The notes beneath the pieces were generated by a model. That model did not search any database and was not told where the DNA came from. It saw only the letters and a program-made list of their open reading frames with translations. DNA of 64,000 bases, from assembly GCF_014217785.1 (NCBI RefSeq), contig NZ_CP048814.1:744001-808000 (forward strand). The letters are read 5' to 3'. Shown here in pieces: positions 25,835 through 33,766 of this stretch. The translations under genes and the position numbers were made by a program. Source of the DNA: Rhodococcus triatomae (lineage in GTDB: Bacteria; Actinomycetota; Actinomycetes; Mycobacteriales; Mycobacteriaceae). Within the stretch, counting starts at the first letter, position 1. Every line of letters begins with the position of its first letter.

Positions 25835-26971
25835 GTGATCAGGTTCGACGCCGTCACCAAACAGTTTCCCGGCGGGACGGTCGCCGTCGACACTCTCGAC
25901 CTCGAGATCGAGGACGGCTCGTTCACCGTCTTCGTCGGCCCTTCCGGAGGCGGCAAGACGACCGCGATGCGGATGATCAACCGCATGGTGACCCCGACAT
26001 CCGGCACCGTCAGCGTCGACGGGCGCGATGTGGCCGCCACCGACGCGGTCACGTTGCGCCTGGGAATCGGCTACGTGATCCAGAGCGGTGGCCTCCTGCC
26101 GCATCGCACCGTCGTCGACAATGTGGCGACGGTGCCGGTCCTGCAGGGGCAGTCCCGGCGGCAGGCGCGGTCCCACGCTCTCGGCGTCCTGGAACGCGTG
26201 GGACTGGACCCGGCACTGGCGACACGCTACCCGGCACAGCTGTCCGGCGGACAGCAGCAGCGTGTGGGGGTGGCGAGAGCGCTCGCCGCCGATCCGCCGA
26301 TCCTGTTGATGGACGAGCCGTTCAGTGCCGTGGACCCGGTCGTACGCGAGGAGTTGCAGGCCGAGATGCGGCGCCTGCAAGCAGAATTGCGCAAGACGAT
26401 CGTGTTCGTCACCCACGACATCGACGAGGCCGTCAAGCTCGGTGACCGGGTGGCCGTGTTCGGAGGTGGCGGACGGCTGCAACAGTACGACACACCCGAG
26501 ACCGTCCTCTCGGCACCGGCGACGGACTTCGTCGCCGATTTCGTCGGACGGGACCGCGGATATCGCGGGCTCTCCTTCCGGCACGCCGACGGCGTGGTGC
26601 TGCACGAGATCCGGACCGTCGTCGCCGACGAGATCCCCGCGCTACGGCTGGAGCAGGGCGAGTGGGTGCTCGTCGTGGACACCGAGCGACGGCCGCGGGG
26701 CTGGCTCGATGTCACCGGGGTGGAAGGTGTCCGCGCCGGGGCCTCCGTCGCCGACTCCACCGCCGCCGGGGGTTCACTGTTCACGCCCGGTGCGGATCTG
26801 AGACAGGCACTGGACGCAGCCATCTCGTCCCCCTCGGGTGTCGGTGTCGCCGTCGACGAGGACGGTGCCGTCCGCGGCGGAATCCGCGGGTCGGAGGTTC
26901 TCACCGCGCTCGCGGAACAACGCCGGGCCGAGGATCGGGCGCGGGGCGCATCCTATTTCGAGAAGCAGTGA
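25835..26971 (+). CDS. Osmoprotectant ABC transporter ATP-binding protein (OpuCA/ProV-like)
   Basis: 378-residue ATPase. Walker A is GPSGGGKTTAM near residue 36, the Q-loop lies in YVIQSGGLLPHRTV, the signature is LSGGQQQRVGVARAL and Walker B is ILLMDEPFSAVDP. The C-terminal 110 residues resemble a degenerate CBS-like regulatory tail (GEWVLVVDTERRPRGWLDV, GVGVAVDEDGAVRGGI), which in this family senses ionic strength or nucleotides. GTG start 10 nt after the binding-protein stop. Confidence 0.93.
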   Translation: MIRFDAVTKQFPGGTVAVDTLDLEIEDGSFTVFVGPSGGGKTTAMRMINRMVTPTSGTVSVDGRDVAATDAVTLRLGIGYVIQSGGLLPHRTVVDNVATVPVLQGQSRRQARSHALGVLERVGLDPALATRYPAQLSGGQQQRVGVARALAADPPILLMDEPFSAVDPVVREELQAEMRRLQAELRKTIVFVTHDIDEAVKLGDRVAVFGGGGRLQQYDTPETVLSAPATDFVADFVGRDRGYRGLSFRHADGVVLHEIRTVVADEIPALRLEQGEWVLVVDTERRPRGWLDVTGVEGVRAGASVADSTAAGGSLFTPGADLRQALDAAISSPSGVGVAVDEDGAVRGGIRGSEVLTALAEQRRAEDRARGASYFEKQ

Positions 26972-26975
26972 CGCC

Positions 26976-27668
26976 GTGCGCTGGCTGATCGACAACTTCG
27001 GAACCGTCGTGGACCTTTCCCGGACCCACCTGTATCTGGCGCTGGTGCCGTTGGCGATCGGGCTACTCGTCGCGGTGCCGGTCGGTATCGCCGTGCGGAG
27101 CGTGTCGTGGCTACGGCGCGGCACGCTCGTCCTCGCGGGGGTCGCGTTCACCATTCCGTCGCTCGCCCTGTTCGTGACGATCCCGTCGCTGTTCGGTCTG
27201 CAGATCCTCGACCCGCTCAACGTCGTCATCGCGCTCACCGTCTATTCGACGGCGCTCCTGGTCCGCGCGGTACCCGAGGCGCTGGACGCTGTTCCGGCGG
27301 ACGTGGTGGATGCCTCCACGGCAATGGGTTTCACCCAGATCCGGCGAGCACTGACGGTCGAACTGCCCCTGGCGGTCCCGGTGCTCGCGGCCGGGGTCCG
27401 CGTGGTCGCGGTGACCAACATGTCCCTCGTCTCGGTCGGCTCCCTCATCGGCATCGGCGGGCTCGGCGTTCTCTTCACGCAGGGATATCAACGGGACTAC
27501 CCGGACCAGATCCTCGCCGGCATCATCGCGATCGTCGTCCTGGCCCTGGCGCTGGATCTGCTGCTGTACCTGCTCGGCCGGGCACTGACGCCGTGGACCC
27601 GGGCCGATCGGCCGACCCGTCGCCGTGAGCGTCGGCGGGCCACGGTGGCGGCGGAGGTACCGCGATGA
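26976..27668 (+). CDS. Osmoprotectant ABC transporter permease (OpuCB-like)
   Basis: 230-residue MetI-type permease with about five to six membrane segments. The EAA-like loop is seen in AVPADVVDASTAMGFTQIRR, where the ATPase coupling helix docks. The GTG at 26976 lies 4 nt after the ATPase stop. The C-terminus is Arg-rich. It overlaps the second permease by 4 nt (ATGA). The two permeases would form the heterodimeric channel. Confidence 0.9.
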   Translation: MRWLIDNFGTVVDLSRTHLYLALVPLAIGLLVAVPVGIAVRSVSWLRRGTLVLAGVAFTIPSLALFVTIPSLFGLQILDPLNVVIALTVYSTALLVRAVPEALDAVPADVVDASTAMGFTQIRRALTVELPLAVPVLAAGVRVVAVTNMSLVSVGSLIGIGGLGVLFTQGYQRDYPDQILAGIIAIVVLALALDLLLYLLGRALTPWTRADRPTRRRERRRATVAAEVPR

Positions 27669-28351
27669 GCATCTTCGGATCCGCGTGGGAATTCCTCGTC
27701 GACCCGGCCCACTGGTCCGGGGAGGGCGGTATCGCCGCGCGCATCGCCCAGCACCTCTGGTACAGCGTGCTCGCGGTGGCACTCGCCGCAGTCGTGGCGG
27801 TTCCGCTGGGTCTGTGGGTCGGCCACGTCCGGCGGGGCGAGGCAGTCCTCGTCGGTGTGGTGAATGCGCTGCGCTCGATTCCGACTCTCGGCCTGCTCAC
27901 CTTCCTGGTGCTGCTGCTGGGCCTGGGGCTGATGCCACCGATCCTCGCGCTGGTTCTGCTCGGCATCCCGCCCCTGCTGGCGGGAACCTACGCCGGGGTG
28001 GCGAACGTGGATCCGAAGGTGGTGGACGCGGCCCGCGCGATGGGGATGAACGAATGGCAGGTCCTGACGCGGGTGGAGACTCCGAACGCGATGCCGCTCG
28101 TGCTCGGCGGACTGCGGAACGCCACGCTGCAGATCATCGCCACGGCCACCGTGGCCGCCTACGTCAATCTCGGCGGGCTCGGTCGCTACATCTTCGACGG
28201 GCTGGCCCTCTACCAGTACGACCGGGTCCTGGTGGGAGCGATACTGGTGGCCGCCCTCGCCCTGATCGTGGACGGGCTACTCGCCCTTGCCGTGTGGGTG
28301 TCGACCCCCGGCACCGGACGACTGCACGTACGACGACCGGTGTCCGGATAG
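27665..28351 (+). CDS. Osmoprotectant ABC transporter permease (OpuCD-like)
   Basis: 228-residue MetI-type permease. It has membrane segments such as VLAVALAAVVAVPLGLWVG and an EAA-like coupling loop, NVDPKVVDAARAMGMNEWQV. The start overlaps the preceding permease stop. It is the last gene of the binding protein-ATPase-permease-permease operon and is followed by a 12-bp stem that looks like a terminator. Confidence 0.92.
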   Translation: MSIFGSAWEFLVDPAHWSGEGGIAARIAQHLWYSVLAVALAAVVAVPLGLWVGHVRRGEAVLVGVVNALRSIPTLGLLTFLVLLLGLGLMPPILALVLLGIPPLLAGTYAGVANVDPKVVDAARAMGMNEWQVLTRVETPNAMPLVLGGLRNATLQIIATATVAAYVNLGGLGRYIFDGLALYQYDRVLVGAILVAALALIVDGLLALAVWVSTPGTGRLHVRRPVSG

Positions 28352-28352
28352 G

Positions 28353-28401
28353 CGAATACCCCGGTCGACGCCTTGGATGCGGGCTCGTGCCGGGGTATTC
28401 G
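28353..28401. terminator. Terminator between the opuC-type operon and the malic enzyme gene
   Basis: CGAATACCCCGG (28353-28364) pairs with its complement (28390-28401) around a 25-nt loop. It is located between two convergent genes and could serve both. Confidence 0.65.
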
Positions 28402-28411
28402 GGGTGTTCCG

Positions 28412-29605
28412 CTAGCCAGTCACGCCTTCTGCGCGTGCGGCAGCTGCGACGGCCTCGGCAACAGCGGGGGCGACGCGAGGATCGAGCGGGCTGGGGACGA
28501 TCTTGTCCACAGCCAGCTCGTCACCGACGACCGAGAGGATGGCCTCGGCGGCGGCGAGCTTCATGCCCTCGGTGATGCGGCGGGCGCCGGCATCGAGCGC
28601 GCCGCGGAACACACCGGGGAACGCGAGGACGTTGTTGATCTGGTTGGCGAAATCGCTACGGCCGGTCGCGACGATGGCCGCGTACTTGCGGGCGACGTCC
28701 GGATGGATCTCCGGGTCCGGGTTCGACAGCGCGAACACGATCGCGCCCTCCGCCATGGTCGCGATGAACTCCTCCGGGACGGTGCCCGCGGACACACCCA
28801 GGAACACGTCGGCTCCCGCGAGCGCCTCGGCGATCCCGCCGGACAGACCGGACGAGTTGGTGCGCGCGGCCAGGTCGACCTTGATGTCGTTGAGGTCGGT
28901 GCGATCCTTGGACACGATGCCCTTGGAGTCGAGCACCGTCACGTCGAGGACACCCGCGGCGAGCAGGATGTTGGCGCAGGCCACACCCGCGGCGCCGGCT
29001 CCGGAGATCACCACGCGCAACGATCCGATGTCGCGTCCCTGGACCTTGGCAGCGCCCTTGAGCGCCGCGAGGACGACGATCGCGGTGCCGTGCTGGTCGT
29101 CGTGCATGACCGGGCAGTCGAGCGCCTCGACGACTCGCTTCTCGATCTCGAAGCAGCGCGGGGCGGAGATGTCTTCGAGGTTGACCGCGCCGAAGCTCGG
29201 ACGCAGCCGCACCAGCGTCTCCACGATCTCGTCCGGATCCTTGGTGTCGAGCACCAGCGGAATCGAGTTGAGCCCGGCGAACTTCTTGAACAGAGCCGAC
29301 TTGCCCTCCATCACGGGCAGGGAAGCGCGGGCGCCGATGTCGCCGAGGCCCAGCACCGCCGAACCGTCGGAGACGACCACGACGAGGCGGTTCGTCCACG
29401 TGTACCGGTCGGCGAGGGTCTCGTCGGAGGCGATGGCGCGGCTGACCTGCGCGACTCCGGGGGTGTAGGCGATCGAGAGATCCTTCTGCGTCTCCAGCGG
29501 CGCAGTGAGCTCCACGGACAGCTTGCCGCCGACGTGACCGGCGAAGATTTCCTCGTCCGTCAGTTCGACCTTCTGCGGTGTGATGGGTTCAGACACAATG
29601 GACAC
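28412..29605 (-). CDS. NAD(P)-dependent malic enzyme
   Basis: 397-residue short-form malic enzyme (oxaloacetate-decarboxylating), converting malate to pyruvate and CO2. It has DLSIAYTPGVAQVSRAI and LVVVVSDGSAVLGLGDIGA at the N-terminal catalytic domain, the metal-binding CPVMHDDQHGTAIV, the dinucleotide motif VISGAGAAGVACANIL and ALSNPDPEIHPD. Length and motifs fit the small bacterial class rather than the MaeB fusion with phosphotransacetylase. GTG start at 29605 with AGGAG 7 nt upstream. The region before it is a 399-nt non-coding stretch with successive hairpins, suggesting post-transcriptional control. Confidence 0.93.
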   Translation of the reverse strand: MSIVSEPITPQKVELTDEEIFAGHVGGKLSVELTAPLETQKDLSIAYTPGVAQVSRAIASDETLADRYTWTNRLVVVVSDGSAVLGLGDIGARASLPVMEGKSALFKKFAGLNSIPLVLDTKDPDEIVETLVRLRPSFGAVNLEDISAPRCFEIEKRVVEALDCPVMHDDQHGTAIVVLAALKGAAKVQGRDIGSLRVVISGAGAAGVACANILLAAGVLDVTVLDSKGIVSKDRTDLNDIKVDLAARTNSSGLSGGIAEALAGADVFLGVSAGTVPEEFIATMAEGAIVFALSNPDPEIHPDVARKYAAIVATGRSDFANQINNVLAFPGVFRGALDAGARRITEGMKLAAAEAILSVVGDELAVDKIVPSPLDPRVAPAVAEAVAAAARAEGVTG

Positions 29606-30004
29606 CTTGACACTCCTGCTGAGCCGCCGCTGAACCGGGGCTCGGTTACTCGGGAGTAGCCCCGCCGATCAGCGTCGATCGGCACGGCTCTCTCCGCACT
29701 GGATACTTCAGGGGAAGGGCTTCCGGTGCGCGCGATCACCGAGCTGGGTGAAGCTCGATGGCACTGGCTGCGCAACACGTCGAAGCAATACGGCTCGGAC
29801 TGGTGTGCCCTGGCTACTGCCGTTCAACCCTCCACCGAAGGGCTGTGGCACCGCCGCTGGAGTACGTCAAGTCTGCCACCGTCGCGGCTGCACAATCAAG
29901 TTGGTCGTCGCGTCAGGAGTCTCTCCGCCACCTACTCCGACCTGTGCGAACCGCGTTACGTGCCGTTCACGGCAACGGCGACGACGACCGGGGTCCGGCG
30001 TCGG
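29606..30004 (-). other. Non-coding region with structured leader upstream of the malic enzyme gene
   Basis: No credible gene on either strand. On the malic enzyme strand the proximal part is rich in symmetric elements. CGGGGCT/AGCCCCG (29636-29642 with 29658-29664) encloses ACTC-GG-GAGT. GCCGATC/GATCGGC (29664-29670 with 29677-29683) follows directly. CGAGCT/AGCTCG lies near 29740-29757. I could not match it to a riboswitch class I know, so it may be an unclassified leader RNA or simply a long 5' UTR. Confidence 0.45.
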
Positions 30005-30415
30005 TCAGCCCCACCACTGCGTCCAGAACAGAATTCCGACGACGACCGGGACCAGCAGGCTCGCCAGGAACGCCCGCCCACCCGTCCTGCGGTCCGCGAA
30101 CAGGGCGGCACCGAGAACGACGATCGAGGCGAGCACGTGTGCCACCACCGACTCGGTGCCCGGCCCCGGAAACCCACGGTCCCGGCCGAGGATCGCCGAA
30201 CCCACCACCACCGCGGTGAGCACGAGCACGCCCGCTGCCAGCGACCCGCCGAGCGCTCGAGCGGCACGTACGACGACGGAGTCCCTGCGCGGGCGACGTT
30301 CCGGCGCCGGGGCGTGGGCACCCGGACCGGACGAGTACGGGTAGTGCCCGGCGCCGGGACCGGGCGCCGAGTACGAACCGGGGTACGAATCCGGGTAGGA
30401 ATCCGAATAGGTCAC
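30005..30415 (-). CDS. Small membrane protein with Tyr/Ser/Pro-rich N-terminus
   Basis: 136 residues. The N-terminal third is low-complexity (SDSYPDSYPGSYSAPGPG), followed by a basic segment (PERRPRRDS) and three hydrophobic stretches: SLAAGVLVLTAVVVGSAIL, VVAHVLASIVVLGAALFA and AFLASLLVPVVVGILFW. The fold is not recognised. The GTG at 30415 lies 2 nt after the MarC stop, so it is the last gene of the PHP-marC-membrane protein operon. Function unknown. Confidence 0.7.
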   Translation of the reverse strand: MTYSDSYPDSYPGSYSAPGPGAGHYPYSSGPGAHAPAPERRPRRDSVVVRAARALGGSLAAGVLVLTAVVVGSAILGRDRGFPGPGTESVVAHVLASIVVLGAALFADRRTGGRAFLASLLVPVVVGILFWTQWWG

Positions 30416-30417
30416 GA

Positions 30418-31023
30418 TCAGCCTCCTGCGATGAATCCACGGACCGAGTCCGCGACGAGTTGGACGGCGATCGCGGCGAGCAGCAGGCCCGCGATGCGGG
30501 CGAGCAGGGTGATCCCGCTCTCGCCGAGTATCCGGATGAGCAGCGTCGAGAATCGCAGCACCAGGAACAGGATCAGGTGCATGCTGAGGATCGCCAGGGC
30601 GATCGCCACGTGATCGCCGACGCCGTCCGACTGGGCCACGAAGACGATCACCGCCGCGATGGCGCCGGGCCCCGCCATCAGCGGCGTTCCCAGGGGAACG
30701 AGCGCCACGTTGACGTCCTCGGCTCCCTGCGGCTGGTTCGCGCTGCGCCCGGTGAGCAATTCGAGGGCGATGAGCAACAACAGTAAGCCGCCGGCGCCCT
30801 GCAAGGCGGGAATCCCGATGTGCAGGTAGGACAGGATGGCCTGGCCACCCACGGCGAACACGGTGATGACCGCGAGGGACACCGCCGGCGCCTGCCAGGC
30901 GGCCCGGTTGCGGGCCTCCTTGCTCTTGCGGCCGACGAGGCTGAGGAACACCGGGATCGCGCCCGGCGGATCCATGATGACGAAGAGCGTGACCAGGACC
31001 GTGAGGTACAGGGTGACGTCCAC
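30418..31023 (-). CDS. MarC-family integral membrane protein
   Basis: 201-residue polytopic protein with six hydrophobic segments. It begins LTVLVTLFVIMDPPGAIPVF, the signature of the MarC/UPF0056 family, and contains VPLGTPLMAGPGAIAAVIVF. Family members were once linked to multiple antibiotic resistance, but their transport function is unproven. The GTG at 31023 follows the PHP gene stop by 2 nt, so the two are surely cotranscribed. Confidence 0.9.
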   Translation of the reverse strand: MDVTLYLTVLVTLFVIMDPPGAIPVFLSLVGRKSKEARNRAAWQAPAVSLAVITVFAVGGQAILSYLHIGIPALQGAGGLLLLLIALELLTGRSANQPQGAEDVNVALVPLGTPLMAGPGAIAAVIVFVAQSDGVGDHVAIALAILSMHLILFLVLRFSTLLIRILGESGITLLARIAGLLLAAIAVQLVADSVRGFIAGG

Positions 31024-31025
31024 GG

Positions 31026-31880
31026 CTACCCCGACACCACTCGAACGCCGGAGGCCTTCGACTCGAGGATCTCGAATTGATCGGGCGCAGTGGTGAAGTC
31101 GCCGAGCCGCACGCTCTTGTTCGTGCCGTGGTAGTCGGACGACCCGGTGACCGGCAGATCCAGTTCACGAGCGAGGTCCTCGAGCACTTCGACGTCTGCC
31201 GGCGAGTGGTCCCGGTGATACACCTCGAGGCCGGACAGGCCCCGACCGGCCAGTGCGCGAACGTGATCGAGGGAGAGCAGCCGCCCCCGCGAGCGAGCAC
31301 GCGGGTGCGCGATCACGGCGACGCCGCCCGCCGCGGCCACCAGTCCCACCGCATCGTCGAGTGGGGTGTCGACCTTGTCGACGTAGAACTCGCTGCGCGC
31401 CGACAGCGGACCCGCGAACGCGGCATCGACCGAATCGACCACTCCGGCGGCGATCAGAGCGCGGGCCAGGTGCGGCCGTCCCACCGAGGGGCCGGCGTCG
31501 GCGAGGATCTGCTCGGGATCGACGCCCAGGCCGGCGTCGGCCATCTTCCACGCCATCGCCCGGAGCCGCGCGATTCGTTCGTCCCGCAATCGCTCCCGTT
31601 CGGCCGCGAACGCCTCGTGCGCCGGGTCGAACAGGTACGCCAGCAGGTGCACCGGGACGGGATAGCCGTCCTCACCATCGCCCTGGCACGACATCTCCAT
31701 GCCGCGCACCAGACGCAATCCGGCCGGTAGGGCGTCGACCGCTTCCGCCCACCCGGACGTCGTGTCGTGATCGGTCAGTGCCACGACGTCCAGGCCTGCC
31801 GACGCGGCGGCACGCACCAGCTCGGCCGGCGAGTCCGTGCCGTCCGACGCCGTCGAGTGGGTGTGCAGGTCGATGCGCAT
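31026..31880 (-). CDS. PHP-domain phosphoesterase (RNase AM / nucleoside 3',5'-bisphosphate phosphatase type)
   Basis: 284-residue metal-dependent phosphoesterase. MRIDLHTHSTASDGTDSP and VVALTDHDTTSGW supply the first metal ligands, RLVRGMEMSC the glutamate, VAVIAHPRARSRG a histidine, and SSDYHGTNKS the last Asp-His pair. This is the motif set of the YciV/RNase AM group, which degrades 5' ends of small RNAs or 3',5'-bisphosphates. First gene of a three-gene operon with marC and a small membrane protein. Confidence 0.9.
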   Translation of the reverse strand: MRIDLHTHSTASDGTDSPAELVRAAASAGLDVVALTDHDTTSGWAEAVDALPAGLRLVRGMEMSCQGDGEDGYPVPVHLLAYLFDPAHEAFAAERERLRDERIARLRAMAWKMADAGLGVDPEQILADAGPSVGRPHLARALIAAGVVDSVDAAFAGPLSARSEFYVDKVDTPLDDAVGLVAAAGGVAVIAHPRARSRGRLLSLDHVRALAGRGLSGLEVYHRDHSPADVEVLEDLARELDLPVTGSSDYHGTNKSVRLGDFTTAPDQFEILESKASGVRVVSG

Positions 31881-31958
31881 GCGAACAGTCTGTCAGTTAC
31901 CCGCCCGCTCCCCCGCCGCCCGGGACAATCTCACACCGGTGCGATCCGAGCGACACCG

Positions 31959-32555
31959 CTACAGACTCGCGGCGCCCCGGCTCGGGTCCCGGACGTCGAT
32001 GCCGGCCTCTCCCCAGGCGTCGCGGAGGGCTTCCGCGCCGCGCAACCGGATCCACGCGGCCTCCGTTCCGGTCAACGGCGTCACCGAGAGGAATCGGACC
32101 GGGTCCCTCGGCTCGTCGAGCGGCAGGTCCTCGATCCCGCTGGAGCCGAGGAGCACCGCGGTGAAAGGTGCCCCCGCCCACAGCGGTTGCCCGAGGTCGA
32201 TCAGGGCGTCGGGAACGAGCACGAGGCCCTCGACCGCGGGGGTGGCCGCCAGAATCGCGAGTGTCGTCTGCACCCCAGCCCCCGGCCCCAGCCCGCCGTC
32301 GATCTCGAGGACGAGCTCCGCGCGGGGTCCGCGCAGCGGATCCGCCACCAGCTCACCGGGGTCTCCCATCGGGTGCCGCGAGCACCCCAGGGTGGCGTAG
32401 CGGACGATCCCGGACTCGTCCGGGCCGAACCGCAGCACGTCCACCGGTTCGACACCGAGCAACGTCACGGAGGCGGCGCTGGGCTCACCTCCACCGATCC
32501 GTTTCTGCAGGTGGTGGCGGACGGCGGACACGACACTCTCGGACACGGGGTACAT
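31959..32555 (-). CDS. Suppressor-of-fused (SUFU) domain protein
   Basis: 198-residue protein matching the bacterial SUFU-like domain: VTLLGVEPVDVLRFGPDESG, RYATLGCSRHPMGDP and RAELVLEIDGG. Bacterial members are often found as immunity-type proteins next to toxins, but here no toxin gene is adjacent and the protein stands alone between a PHP operon and a YcaQ-like gene. Role unknown. The C-terminal portion (RFLSVTPLTGTEAAWIRLRG) is usual for the stand-alone form. Confidence 0.78.
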   Translation of the reverse strand: MYPVSESVVSAVRHHLQKRIGGGEPSAASVTLLGVEPVDVLRFGPDESGIVRYATLGCSRHPMGDPGELVADPLRGPRAELVLEIDGGLGPGAGVQTTLAILAATPAVEGLVLVPDALIDLGQPLWAGAPFTAVLLGSSGIEDLPLDEPRDPVRFLSVTPLTGTEAAWIRLRGAEALRDAWGEAGIDVRDPSRGAASL

Positions 32556-32579
32556 CCAACCATCGAGTGCCCGGTGGAG

Positions 32580-33683
32580 TCAGGTGGGCTCGACGAAGCG
32601 CACCTGCGCATCCGTGACATCGGGCCGGGCGAAGCGCAGCAACCGACGCCCCTCCGCCTCGATCGACGTCCTTCTGCGCGCGGTCACCGGGCGCAGGAGA
32701 CGGACGTCGAGCCGTGCGCCCGCACGATCGGTCTCGATCCGCACGAAACCCACGCCCCGCCCGTCGACCAGAACCGCGGATTCGACGATGCCGTTGACGG
32801 TGAACAACTGCCGCCGCACGTCGTCGTCCAGGATCCTGGTGCGGTCCGCGTGCGCGAGGATCGCGCTGTCGAACGGGGCCAGGATGCGTACCGGGGCGGG
32901 AGTGTCCTGGTCCGGCCGCGGCGCGCCGGGAAGATCGAACACCTCGGTGCCGGATTCCGTCGTGAACACCTCGAGTTCGGGCCGCAGGCGATCGAACACC
33001 TCGGTCAGCCGGCCGAGGCCGGACCAGGCCTGGGCGTCCTTCGGGCCGGCCGGGCCGTACGCGGCGAGATAGCGCCGCACCAGCTCCTCGACGGGGGCTG
33101 CTGCGGGAGCCTGCCCGACCCATTGGTCGAGGGGCGCCCACGCCGGCGCTCCGGACCGCCCCCAGATCCCGCGCGGGGGCACCTGCACGAGTGCGAGCAG
33201 GCCCCGCACCCCGTGGGTGAGGGACCGCGCGTCCACGCCGGGAAATCGTTCCGTGAGGAGCGGACGCAACTGCGCCGCGGTCCGTGGCCGTTCCGCCAGC
33301 AGCTCCCGCCCTGCCGCGGCGAGTGCGGCGAGATCCACCTCTGCCAGATGGTCCCGATACTGCGGATTGGTACGCACGTCGAGATCGAGCAGCGGCTGGA
33401 CCAATGGCCGGAAGGCGAGCGCGTCCCGCGCGGACATCGCATGCACGGTCCCCCGCATCGAGACGATGCGGACGACCTCGCGGTGCTCGATCAGATCGGC
33501 CAGTCGTTCCGGCCGGAAGCCACGTACCCGCGCCCAGAGCGCGTAGTAGGGCGGATCCGGGGCCTGCGCCTGCAGTCCGCACAGATGCTCGACCACGTCG
33601 AGCACGCCGTCGGTGCTGCGGGCGAGCAGATGCTGTCGCGCCAGCGTCGCCCGGCCGAGCGCGCGCTGCGAGATCGGTCGCAC
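32580..33683 (-). CDS. Winged-helix DNA-binding domain protein (YcaQ/HTH_42 family)
   Basis: 367-residue protein of the AlkX/YcaQ type, whose members are DNA glycosylases that unhook interstrand cross-links or related DNA-binding proteins. Visible are LLARSTDGVLDVVEHLCGLQ with QAPDPPYYALWARV, the segment REVVRIVSMRGTVHAMSARD, and the C-terminal LAPFDSAILAHADRT. The QxQ motif used by characterised glycosylases is represented only by GLQAQAP, so activity is uncertain. GTG start at 33683, divergent from an MFS exporter with 83 bp between them. Confidence 0.8.
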   Translation of the reverse strand: MRPISQRALGRATLARQHLLARSTDGVLDVVEHLCGLQAQAPDPPYYALWARVRGFRPERLADLIEHREVVRIVSMRGTVHAMSARDALAFRPLVQPLLDLDVRTNPQYRDHLAEVDLAALAAAGRELLAERPRTAAQLRPLLTERFPGVDARSLTHGVRGLLALVQVPPRGIWGRSGAPAWAPLDQWVGQAPAAAPVEELVRRYLAAYGPAGPKDAQAWSGLGRLTEVFDRLRPELEVFTTESGTEVFDLPGAPRPDQDTPAPVRILAPFDSAILAHADRTRILDDDVRRQLFTVNGIVESAVLVDGRGVGFVRIETDRAGARLDVRLLRPVTARRRTSIEAEGRRLLRFARPDVTDAQVRFVEPT

Positions 33684-33766
33684 GGATACCGCCTTCCCTG
33701 CAGTTACTTAGCTTGGGTAGCGTTCTGGATCACGTACCCGGGATCATTCGCCGAAAGGGGGCCGCC

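Noticed and set aside
29606-30004. Possible SAM, glycine, cobalamin, TPP or c-di-AMP riboswitch, or tRNA
   Set aside because: The conserved core sequences of these RNAs could not be found on either strand. It was kept only as an unclassified structured leader.
31959-32555. SUFU-domain protein as immunity protein of a toxin system
   Set aside because: No polymorphic toxin, secretion-domain protein or repeat cassette is adjacent.
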